Positions 42,955-52,830 of a DNA stretch of 64,000 nucleotides are shown piece after piece. Made by a program: the position numbers and the translations under genes. How positions within the stretch are numbered: the first letter of the stretch is position 1; each line of letters begins with the position of its first letter. This DNA is from Myxocyprinus asiaticus (taxonomy: Eukaryota > Chordata > Actinopteri > Cypriniformes > Catostomidae): positions 18,328,095 to 18,392,094 of the forward strand of contig NC_059374.1 in the NCBI RefSeq assembly GCF_019703515.2, given 5' to 3'. The notes beneath the pieces were generated by a model, which saw only the letters and a list, made by a program, of their open reading frames with translations, did not search any database and was not told the DNA's origin.

Positions 42955-42957
<3 letters not shown>
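42245..42957 (+). pseudogene. Gypsy gag (SCAN-like capsid), broken
   Basis: It starts ATG at 42245 (MESSPFADLIKTLASIHQ). A stop follows at about 42368 and another near 42608, with frame changes later. The capsid region reads LIKMGPEDDLEAFVELFEWA, then the WPETQWAVRLLPLLSGEAQ segment, and later FAFAQQL and AEECDADEVIDLVV. This is the helical capsid core that gave rise to vertebrate SCAN domains, as I recall. No zinc knuckle is seen. The 263-codon frame on the other strand over this region is a shadow. Confidence 0.8.

Positions 42958-43019
<62 letters not shown>
42958..43019. repeat. TC microsatellite inside the gag-pol frame
   Basis: About 30 TC units, read as Ser-Leu repeats in the coding frame between gag and protease. 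Related elements have a short Ser/Leu/Pro-rich stretch here, from memory, so this is probably an expansion of native sequence. Confidence 0.9.
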
Positions 43020-43020
<1 letters not shown>

Positions 43021-43261
43021 CTTTTCTCCTTTCCCTCCTCCCCTTTTCCTATTCCTGCTCCTCAGAGCCGGGGGTCCCTGGCCAGGAAACCGGATGCTCG
43101 GACCCAGGATTTTCCCAATCCTCCTGTTCCCCCTGTGGCTGTTCTCCTCTCCCCCAAAGGTTGGCGACTCCACAGCCAGCGGGGTGGGCGTAAAACCTGG
43201 ACCGATCTGCTGGAGGTGGGGGCATTGGTTCGGATTCCTGACGCGCCACAGGCCTCCCCCA

Positions 43262-43600
43262 ATCGAGCTGGGATGTACCAGATACCGGTGGGTATCCAAG
43301 AGGATACATATCGAGCCTTGGTGGATTCAGGCTGTAATCAAACCTCAATTCATAAATGCTTGGTTCAAGGCAGGGCTTTGGATGCAGCATGCCGGGTGAG
43401 GTGTGTGCATGGGAATGTTCACGATTACCCCTTAGTGTCCATTATTATTCAATTTCGGGAACAAAAGCATAGTGTCGAGGCTGCGGTTAGTCCCCGCCTC
43501 ACCCATCGACTAATTTTGGGTACAAATTGGCTGAAATTTACAACATTACTGAAGGGAATTTGTGTGGATGAGTCCAGTAATAAAGTGTATCGTGTATAAT
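43262..43600 (+). pseudogene. Gypsy protease domain
   Basis: Part of a 245-codon open frame from 42862. YQIPVGIQEDTYRALVDSGC contains the aspartic protease active site Asp-Ser-Gly (43324..43332), and LTHRLILGTNWL is the flap-distal ILG motif. The frame ends at 43597, and frameshifts and stops follow. Domain recognition is firm, but it is part of a dead element. Confidence 0.82.
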
Positions 43601-43699
43601 GGACAATTCGTTGGCTGGGTCCATCTACGTCAGCTCCTCATCAGGATGATGCAAGGGAGGGGGAAGCCGCAGCTTCCCCCGCCCTCAGGGGATTCCCTG

Positions 43700-44915
43700 C
43701 AGGGGATTTCCCTCTGGAGCAGATGCAAGAAGAGACCCTTAGGCATGCTTTTGGCCAAGTGAAAGTGATTGCCGGTCAACGCCTCCAGCCAGACATGGCA
43801 CTCGCATACCTGTATTTTTAGATTATTAAGGATTGGTTGTATCGAGTGATGCAGGGCACTCAGACAAAGGAAGATACAACCCAATTATTGATACAGAAGG
43901 GCCGTCTGGAATAACATCTCATCATAATCCAATCACTTAGGGCAAGGAAAAACACTAAACCGCCTAATGGCCCATTTCTATTGGCCGGGCATTCACGGGG
44001 ATGTTCACAAGTAGTGTGCGGCATGCCGTGAATGTCAGTTGGTGAATCTGCCGGCCACCCCAAAAGCGCCATTGTGTCCCCTTCCATTGATTGAGGTCCC
44101 CTTCAAAAGAATTAGCATGGACCTCGTCAGGCCATTAGAGCAGATGGCACGTGGGCATCACTTTGTGTTGGTTCTGGTGGACTACCCAACGCGATATCCG
44201 GAAGCAGTCTCTCTGCGCTACATTTCAGCACATAGTGTTGCGGAGGCATTCTTCAGAATAATCTACAGAGTAGGGATTCTGAAAGAAATCCTCACTGTTT
44301 AGGGCATGACGTTTATGTCACGTACACTACGCAAACTGTACGAATTATTGGGGATTAAATCGATTCAGACCAGCGTTTACCACCCCCAAACAGACGGCTT
44401 GGTTGAACGATTTAATCAGATCCTAAAGAGTATGATTTGTAAGTTCGTGCATGAAGATGCTCGAAATTGGGACAAGTGGCTCGAGCCCCTATTATTTGCA
44501 GTATGAGAGGTCCCGCAAGCCTCCACGGGGTTCTCCCATTTGAATTATTGTACAGGCATCGACCACATGGCGTGCTTGACATCCTATGGGAAAATTGGGA
44601 GGAGGGACCTTCAAACAGCAAAAACAAAATTCAATACGTTCTTGACCTCAGAGTAAAGCTCCACACACTGGGGCAATTAACACAGGAGAATTTGCTCCAG
44701 GCTCAAGAACTTCAAAGCTGGCTGTATAATAGGGGTACTCGGCTGCGGGACTTTGCACCGGGAGAGAAAGTCCTTGTATTACTCCCCACATCGAGCTCTA
44801 AATTACTTGCGAAGGGCCCTTTGAGGTCACAAGGCGGGTTTGGGAAATCGATTATGAAGGTAAACGAATGGATAGAGGTGGAGCACATCAGATTTATCAC
44901 CTCAATACTCTAAAA
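43700..44915 (+). pseudogene. Gypsy integrase, located before RT
   Basis: Across several frames: the zinc-binding N-terminal region with the KTLNRLMAHFYWPGI segment (about 43940-44000), then the catalytic core. VLVDYPTRYPEA supplies the first Asp. EILTV followed by a TAG stop (44300..44302) replaces the expected EILTDQG, so the second Asp is lost. HPQTDGLVERF keeps the Glu (about 44382-44412). A C-terminal region with GEKVLVLLPTSSS and VEHIRFI/IYHLNTLKPW follows in 44467..44930. Stops and frameshifts are present throughout. Confidence 0.85.
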
Positions 44916-45264
44916 CCATGGAGAGAGGCGATCCCCATGACTTTGGCAACGGTGGTTCCAGAGAGGGAGGAGCTCGGACTGGAGGTGAACTTAAAAACCA
45001 CCAATCAAGTCACAACCACTTGCGGAGACCTCCTTTCACCATCACAAATCACAGAGGTTGCCAGGTTGCAAGAAGAATTCTCCGACGTGTTCTCGCCTCT
45101 TCCCGGTCGTACGAATCTCATAGAGCACAATATCGAACCGACCCCAGGGGTAGTGGTATGCAGTCATCCCTACCGATTACCCGAACACAAAAAAATAGTG
45201 GTTCGGGAGGAATTAAAAGCCATGCTAGATATGGGGGTAACGGAAGAATCCCACAGTGAACTGG
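44916..45264 (+). pseudogene. Gypsy reverse transcriptase, N-terminal stub
   Basis: The frame 44868..45287 continues from the end of integrase into LQEEFSDVFSPLPGRTNL, then HPYRLPEHK and EELKAMLDMGVTEESHSE. This is the segment just before the RT palm. It stops before any catalytic motif; the YxDD box and RNase H are absent. The sequence then enters the LTR-end remnant. Confidence 0.85.
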
Positions 45265-45281
45265 GGAAGCGTTACACCCTG

Positions 45282-47069
45282 TTATGAGACACTTTCCCAA
45301 ATAGATTAAATGAATCATGTCTGACTGTGCATAGTGATTTTTTTACAATAGCATCTGTAACTGAAAACTATTGATTTTGAATGATGCTGCATCCACACCG
45401 CTAGGTATTACTGTAAGTCCAAAATGACAAAAACAAAAACGTTACTGAGTGCACCTTTAAATCAACAAAACCTACCTGCTTCCCTTCCCTAAACCTAAAG
45501 CTAAACCTAACCAATAGTGTCAGAAAAAGCAACTGTGACATGAAAAACGCAATTGCTAAAGCAACCACATCTTTTTGTGATATGATACTTTCCCCTCAAG
45601 TTTCGTACTCCAGTCCTTTGCAGTGCCAGTGCAGCAGTTCTATTATATTGTGCTTGATGCAATATAGTGAAAATGTTTTGATGTCATAAAATGGCATTAT
45701 GTGAGGAACAGTGCAATTTTACTTGGTGATTTGTGTTAAAGGGAATAAAAGTAGTTGTTTTAGCACCTCTAGCATTTATTTCACCAGAAAAGTGTTGTGT
45801 TATGTACAACGTAAAAATAATTAGGTATAGTTACGTGATTCTATGAGACTAGGCTGTCTTTTTTTTAGATAATAAAAGTGATCGAGGACTGAGGTTAACA
45901 TTCTGCCTAACATCTCCTTTTGTATTCCACAGAAGAAAGAAAGGTTTTGAGGGAGAAGATGATGACAAAAAAAATATTTTGGGGGTGAACAAGTCTGTTT
46001 CTTTCTTGCATCTCATAGCAAGTACAACAGGTGTTACATAGCACAGTGAAAATCCCTTCTAGATGAAAATAGATGAAGGCAGACCTGTCTCCAATAAGGA
46101 GAGGTTACTCTCAAGATAAATGAAGTAGGCATGGGAGAACCCTGTCTCTGTTCAGTGTCAGGGTGTCCTCAGAGTCTTAGTTCCTCATCAGGGCTCCATG
46201 ACCCAATGCATTCACCTCCCCTTCCTTATTGCCTGGAAAGTACTGTCCCACCACAATTCTCAATCATTACATCAGCTTGGGAGTACCATTCACAAGGCTT
46301 TACTCTAACAAGCTTGTAAATCCATGCATTTAAAAAAGTGCAGTCTGTGCTTTCTAAACATGTTTGAACATTCAGGGGGAAAATCATTCTTAAGATTACA
46401 ATGTCTGGGAGAGAACATCACATTGCTAACCATGAAGTTGTTCCTTGATTAACACCTTTATTGGTCCTGGAACAGCTTGCCAGACATAAAATCAGATCAT
46501 AGGGTTAAGTTTTGGGTTAGGATTAGAGCTGGAATTGGGGCTTGAACAATATTGTGATCAATCAATAATTTCCCTCTGATTATAGGGGTAGTCTATGGAT
46601 AGGGTTAGGTGAAATGCCTAGCTTTAAAAAAAGATTTAGTGGCTATTATACAAGAATGCAACCTACGTTTCACTGCCATTTCCAGGTGAAATTAACACTA
46701 GAGGTGCTACAGCAACTGTGCGTTTTTTGTTTTTTACTTTCACACAAATCACGATACAGTGGCTGATTAAGACTTTATAAACACTTTTTTTTGCTCACAC
46801 ACTGCTATTTTATGATATCAAAACACTTGTAGTCTAACGCATTATTTCAGAAACTATATATTTTAACGCTTATTTTACAGACCCACCTACATTTACACAC
46901 TTATTCCAATGTTTTTAATATGTGCAGAAGCTCATCTGATATAGTGTTGGATTTTGGACTACGAAGATCAAGCTCGAGCCCAGACAAGCACGCAAGCTGA
47001 CACGTGAGCCAAAAGTGTCATAGAAGAGACACGAAATGACGTGGTTGCTTCAGAAATGTGCTTTTCATG
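45282..47069. other. Intergenic, no gene seen
   Basis: 45660..45860 is related to 38440..38640, and 46680..46760 carries a similar block inverted (CTAGAGGTGCT). No convincing exon. Confidence 0.5.
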
Positions 47070-47300
47070 TCACATTTGCTTTTAGAACACTATCGGTTAG
47101 GTTTAGGTGTTGGTTTAGAGTAAGGATATCTGTTTTCTTTACCTCTCATTAGCTTTTAGGACACTATTGGTTAGGTTTAGATGTTGGTTTAGGGTAAGGA
47201 TGTCTGTTATCTTTAACTCTCATTGCTTTGAGGACACTATTGGTTAGGTTTAGGTATTGATTTAAGGTAAGGATGTCTGTTTTCTTTACCTCTCATGGAG
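47070..47300. repeat. 73-bp minisatellite, first block
   Basis: Three units of about 73 bp with the core GGTTAGGTTTAGGTGTTGG, then GGTAAGGATGTCTG and TTTACCTCTCATT. The same unit forms a longer array at 51165..52090. Confidence 0.85.
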
Positions 47301-47415
47301 TTAATTAACAGAGGTTCGGGAGGAGCATGTTAATTTTAATCTGACAAGTCATAGCCCACGAGCAGGAGTATATAAGCCACTGCTTACCTGCTTCTTGTGA
47401 CAACTCTCCTGACAT
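47288..47415 (+). repeat. Direct repeat with TATA box, copy 1
   Basis: GGGAGGAGCATGTTAATTTT through GTATATAAGCCACTGC and TGACAACTCTCCTGACAT closely matches 50880..51003. The TATATAAG is at a promoter-like position. It may be part of an LTR or LTR-like terminal repeat. Confidence 0.7.
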
Positions 47416-47828
47416 GAGAGTCTTTCCGGCATTGGGCCCCGCCCATTGCCCACGAACAGTCCCAGGCAGTCGGATCATCGGATGCAACTTCGCTGCAAAG
47501 CATTCGGCTCCACTAGAACAGCTCTTTCATCCAAACAATCTCGTTATTCAACAAAAGCTGTCACAGCAGCTCTTTTGATTTTAGCAGTATTGACGGCTAC
47601 CATGTTAAGTGTTATATTTTTTCTCTGTCTTCTTTCTTTTTATAGCGTGAAGTTGCTTCCGCAAACTGGCTGCTCCGGCTCTTTAAAAATGTGAAACAGC
47701 TCTCTACGACTGCTCATGTTCTCCTATCTAAACTTTCCACCCGGAAAGCAGTGCGAGCTGCCTCCACGAATGGGCGCCATTCCGGCTTTATGCCATTAGA
47801 GTTCCATTTTTATTTGAAAGCGGGATTT

Positions 47829-48215
47829 TTCCCCTTTTTCACCCAATTTGGAATGGCCAATTCCCAGTGCGCTTTTAAGTCCTCGTGGTTGCGTAGTGAC
47901 TCACCTCAATCCGGGTGGCGGATGATGAATCCCAGTTACCTCCGCGTCTGAGACCATCAACCCACGCATCTTATCACGTGGCCCATTGAGCACGTTGCCA
48001 CGGAGACATAGCACGTGTGGAGGCTTCACGCCATCCACCGCGGCATCTGCGCTCAACTCACCATGCGCCCCACCGAGAACGAACCACATTATAGCGACCA
48101 CGAGGATGTTACCCCATATGACTCTACCCCAACTGGGCCAATTTGGTTGCTTAGGAGACCTGGCTGGAGTCACTCAGCATGCCCTGGGATTCGAACTCCC
48201 CAGCATTTTTAATCA
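47829..48215 (-). mobile_element. tRNA-derived SINE, nearly full length
   Basis: On the minus strand it contains GAGTTCGAATCCCAGGG (B-box), CTCCTAAGCAACCAAATTGG, and ends GGGAATTGGCCATTCCAAAT plus an A-rich tail. The B-box and tail match the SINE at 24404..24535. The A-box end is diverged or missing. Frames over it on both strands are shadows. Confidence 0.65.
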
Positions 48216-48500
48216 GGTTCTGCCACACAGGTGATTCCTGTCAGCCTCATTACCTCGCCACAGCTTGTTTAGGGCATGCTCTATCCAGCAATTGTTCGTC
48301 ATCTTCTAACACGAATATCATGATTATTTCTCCCTCCAAAGTGCCCATTGGAGCATGATTTATTCTGAACACAGGGGCATCATGCAACAGAGAACTCCTT
48401 CCAGTCGACCGATAATCTAATGACAACTTTTTTTTTCAAACCAACGCAGACATTTTAATGCAAGCTCGCTACCGCACAGCACTCACTCTGACCATTCCAC

Positions 48501-49767
48501 TAGTGATGTCCAGTTCATGAACGAGTCGTTCTTTTGAACCAGTTCTTTTTAGTGAACGAGTTGAACTAGTTCAATCAGACTGAATCTTTTGAAACAGTTC
48601 GCATCTCGAGTCAACTCTGATTCACAAGTTACTCTATCTTAACCTGTCTCTCGGATGTGCCTGACACTCCGATTCTAAATGAGCAGATAACCAGGAGTAA
48701 TATGATTCTAGAACTGGTGATATCTGCTTTTGCCAACTCTTCTTTGCAATAAGCCGCTCCAACTAGTTCACAAATCAGACTGAATACTCGGGTCGCAACA
48801 GCTCTCGATTCAACAGTACAATGAGTCGCTCGTAACAATTCTCGAGTCAACAGTACAATGAGTCACTCATAACAGTTCTCGAGTCAACAGTACACTGAAC
48901 TGAGAATTGCCTCTTTTGGAGGTGTCTGACATACTGAGAACCGATGAGCTGCTGACATTGAGCATGTGTGTGATTAAGGGGTGAAATGTATGGTTCAGGT
49001 GTATTTTGCTGAACAACAGAGAGTGTAACAAATAAAACATACTGGAAATATGTTTATGACTTGACTGTATTACCGTTTTATCAACGTAGCTCTCGAGTCA
49101 ACAGTACAATGACTCGCTCGTAATGGACCTCGAGTCAATAGTACAATGAATCACTCATAACAGTTCTCGAGTCAACTACACTGAACTGAGAATCGCCTCT
49201 TTCGGACATAATACTGAGAACTGCTGATCAGTGAGTAGCTGATGAGCATGCGTGAACCGAGGACTTGAATGAGGGGGCGAAACGTTTTAGTCGAGAGATG
49301 TAAACAAATTTTACTATTGAGTATTGTGCATGCAGATTATATCTGAAGTTGTGATGAGCTGGTAAAAAAGGGTGAGTTGATTAAGACTAGTTTAATCACT
49401 TTTTATGCTTTAAACATGTAGAACATCCACGTTTTTATATCAGTGTCAGTATCGGGTGCTTTAGGTGCAAACCTTTAATGTAGAATGTGTTGTAAGATCA
49501 CTGAATGAAATACTGATGAAAATAAACACCCTTATTATTATAACTTAATTAAATAAAATGTTATAATCAGCAATATGCCCTTACATATGGCTTTATTGAA
49601 TGTGTTTGTGCGTGTATTCTATGATGCCTGCGTATTAGCATTATATATAGTGACGTCATTATGTGATTACATAAATTAACTGGTGAATCATTTTTTTCAA
49701 CCAGTTTATTGAAACGAACCATCCGAAAGAACCGGTTTGCAGAAAAGAATTGGACTTCCCATCACTA
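48501..49767. mobile_element. Non-autonomous hAT transposon with 8-bp duplication
   Basis: CATTCCAC flanks it perfectly on both sides (48493..48500 and 49768..49775). The ends are TAGTGATGTCCAGTTC and, inverted, GAATTGGACTTCCCATCACTA. An 8-bp target duplication and TAGTGATG-type ends are hAT hallmarks. The 1267-bp interior has short tandem blocks built on CTCGAGTCAACAGTACA (about 48800-48900 and 49090-49180) and no transposase. Confidence 0.88.
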
Positions 49768-50289
49768 CATTCCACAGCACACTGCAGTTATACACGGCCT
49801 CTGTCCGAACAGACACGGGCCGAATTCGGCTCCGCAAGACGCGGATCATGCGCCACGTCCCAACACATTCATAATCATCCTGCAACGTGTCTCGCTTCCT
49901 CTCAGCATTATTGAAGTATATTGAACAGCAGGGGGCAGACATACTCCTAAGGAGCGAATGACCACAAGTGAATCCTTCAGTAATGATTGTAAGTCCAATT
50001 CTCCTGCATATCAGTATGCAGAACAGAGCCAAAGCGCTTATTTTTCAGATCATTTTATGCATTTATTTCACACTGTTTATTAAGATGTACTGTATTCCCC
50101 AGCACATTTCTCCTGCATTTCCGTATGCATTGCAAAGCTGCAACTCTCTTTACATACAGTAGATCATTATGCTTCTGGTCACATTTTTTTCTAAATCGGG
50201 CCCTTACGTGAGGCTGCCTCCGTAAGCTGGCTGATTAGATGCAATATATCAATGGTACAGCCCCCTATATCTGCATAAATGTAATTCGT

Positions 50290-50600
50290 CTAAACCTCCG
50301 TCTTCCGTTCAAATCGCAGTGTGAGCCCTCCCTTTCGAACACAACACAACCAACACTCGTTCTCACCTTCCCTGTTCGAATACATGCTGGGCTTACCCGT
50401 TCGAATGCCGTGAGCTCTCTCTCTCTATAGAGCAGTCTTCCATTAGAATCGCAGAGTGAGCCCTCCCTTTCGAAAGCAGCACGAGCCATCTCTCATTTTC
50501 ACCTTCCCCGTTCTCATGCTGTGAGCCCATCCACTTCTACGATGAGTGGTGGTCTCCCGTTCGAATCGCAGTGTAGCCCTCTTGACCAGCCATCGTACAA
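50290..50600. repeat. Degenerate tandem of TTCGAATCGCAGTGTGAGCCC units
   Basis: The word CGTTCGAATCGCAG / GTGAGCCCTCCCTTTCGAA recurs three to four times with insertions. No coding meaning. Confidence 0.6.
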
Positions 50601-50761
50601 GAACGCACCTTCAAACACAAGTAAAGTGCTCCCTATATACAGATTTTGGGGGGAAGAAGTATCCGCCAAGCCAATTTACCAAATAGAACTGTTGCTGGCT
50701 CGCTGTCCTAGATACTTCCTACCATAGTCATTGTACCGATCTTTCATCTTTATGCCTTGTT

Positions 50762-51170
50762 GGGTGGTAATCATGACTCGAGTCGAGTCTCGAGCTCCGA
50801 GCCCTCCAGTATATGGACAGCAAGCCAAATACGTTTACTGCTCCAACACAAGATGACATTAACATACGAACTACTAAAATGAAGTTAATTAACAGAGATT
50901 CGGGAGGAGCATGTTCATTTTAATCTGACAAATCACAGCCCATAAGCAAGCGTATATAAGCCACTGCTTACCTGCTTCTTGTGACAACTCTCCTGACATC
51001 CTAGCTCCACATATTCTTTAGATTCATTATCTAAATAAGTAATGTCCGGGGGTAATCAGGACTCGAGTCAAGTCTCGCGCTCCGAGCCCTCCAGTATACG
51101 GACAGCAAGCCAAATACGTTTACTGCTTCAACACAAGATTACATTAACATACGTACTACTGAATTTAGCT
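50762..51170. repeat. Direct repeats around the second TATA-containing copy
   Basis: 50762..50875 and 51044..51160 are near-identical (CTCCGAGCCCTCCAGTATA, ACAGCAAGCCAAATACG). Between them, 50880..51003 is copy 2 of the 47288 repeat, including CGTATATAAGCCACTGC. This looks like a locally rearranged or tandemly inserted repeat. Confidence 0.7.
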
Positions 51171-52090
51171 TTTAGGACACTATCGGTTAGGTTTAGGTGT
51201 TGGTTTAGGGTAAGGATGTCTGTTTATTTACCTCTCTTTAGCTTTTAGGACACTATCGGTTAGCATTAGGTGTTGGTTTAGGGTAAGGATGTCTGTTTTC
51301 TTTACCTCTCATTGCTTTGAGGACACTATTGGTTAGGTTTAGGTGTTGATTTATGGTAAGGATGTTTTCTTTACATTTATTCATTTGGCAGACGCTTTTA
51401 TCCAAAGCGACTTACAAAAGAGGAATAATACATCATAAGTGATTCATCTTAAGGAGACAGCACTACGAAAAATGCTGCATTACAAAATTTCACTAGCACC
51501 GGCATAGTAGTATCCAAGACAGGTTAGAGTGCAACAAGAATATATATAATTTTTATTTTATTTATTTTTTATGAGTGCATGGTTAAGTGCTCATGGAAAA
51601 GATGTGTTTTTAGCCATTTTTGGAAGACAGAGAGTGAATCTGCTTCACGGATGGAGAAGAAGGTGTTGTTTGGGGTAAGGATGTCTGTTTTTTTACCTCT
51701 CATTTCTTTGAGGACACTATCGATTTGGTTTGGTTTGGTTTAGATTTTAGTTTAGGGTAAGGATGTCTGTTTTTTTTACCTCTAATTAGCTTTTAGTCCA
51801 CTATTGGTTAAGTTTAGGTATCGGGTTAGGGTAAGGATGTCTGATTTCTTTACCTCTCATTTGCTTTTAGGACAATATCAGTTAGGTTTAGGTGTTGGTT
51901 TAGGGTAAGGATGTCTGTTTTCTTTACCTCTCATTAACTTTTAGGACACTATTGGTTAAGTTTAGGTGTTGGTTTAGGGTAAGGATGTCTGTTTTCTTTA
52001 CCACTCATGTGCTTTGAGGATACCTGTTTTCTTTACCTCTCATTTACTTTTAGGACACTATCGGTTAGGTTTAGGTGTTGGTTTGAGGTT
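51165..52090. repeat. 73-bp minisatellite, main array, interrupted
   Basis: About eight units of the 47070 minisatellite. A 290-bp insert at about 51375..51665 carries TTCATTTGGCAGACGCTTTT and ATCCAAAGCGACTTACA, a dispersed element common in fish genomes. The same motif, degraded, lies near 25980. Confidence 0.85.
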
Positions 52091-52374
52091 TTTTAAGAGA
52101 AATTACGTGAAATTTTGTGTCAGGTAGGTGTCAGTTTACAGCACTTCCCATTCATTTGTATGGTACCCGCAAACTGTAATTTACTGTCGTAACACTCTGA
52201 ATGCAGTTCATTGACATCAGAGTCATTGTATGATTGTCTTAGAAGGCTCATGTGATCCAAGTTGACCATTATGCTGTCTCCAATGGCCGTGGAAGTTGAT
52301 ATCTCATTATAAAAAATCTCTGTTTTGGCATTTTCGTGCAAGAATGCGCTAAGTCTATGCGCCAGTGGGTTTGG

Positions 52375-52830
52375 TTAAAGGAATAGTTCACCCAAAAATT
52401 AAAATTCTCTCATCATTTACACACCCTCATGCCATCACAGATGTGTATGACTTACTTTCCTCTGCAGAACACAAATGAAGATTTTTTGAAGAATATCTCA
52501 GCTCTGTAGTTTCATACAATGCAAATAAATGGGTGCCAAAATGTTGACACTCCAAAAAGCAAATAAAGGCAGCATAAAAGTAATCCATACAACTCCAGTG
52601 GATAAATCCATGTCTTCAGAAGTGATATGAAAGGCATGGGTGAGAAAAAAATCTATATTTCTAGCAAAAAAAGTCAATTTGCCCAGTAGGGCATGAAGAA
52701 TGTGAATCACCAAAAACACAAGAAGAAGAATGTGAAAGTTAAAGTGGAGATTAACTGAGCAGGGAGGAAAATGTTATAGTACAAATTTACTAAAATATTG
52801 ATCTGTTTCTCACCCACACCTATTACAGTT
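52375..52830. mobile_element. Foldback TTAA element, truncated
   Basis: It starts TTAAAGGAATAGTTCACCC at 52375 and follows the left arm of 18663..19268 (GTGTATGACTTACTTTCC, AATATCTCAGCTCTGTAG). The second arm breaks up and no TTAA terminus is found on the right. Confidence 0.75.

Larger units (their letters stand above)
41843..45281 (+). mobile_element. Gmr1-like Gypsy LTR retrotransposon with 5-bp target duplication
   Basis: CCCTG flanks both sides (41843..41847 and 45277..45281). The element starts TGTGGTGATGG at 41848 and stops at GTTACA, 45276. Order: 5' LTR, primer-binding site, gag, protease, integrase, then only the first part of reverse transcriptase. The 3' side jumps from RT directly into what appear to be the last dozen bases of an LTR (GGGGAAGCGTTACA, compared with GGGAAAGTGTTACA at the 5' LTR end). 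Integrase before RT is the Gmr1 group's hallmark among Ty3/Gypsy elements. Multiple stops; not autonomous. Confidence 0.88.

Noticed and set aside
47986..48234. Plus-strand 82-codon frame
   Set aside because: Lies over a tRNA-derived SINE read in antisense.
47070..52090. TTAGGG-like words in the minisatellite, considered as interstitial telomere repeat
   Set aside because: The unit is about 73 bp and only one TTAGGG word occurs per unit, not a hexamer array.
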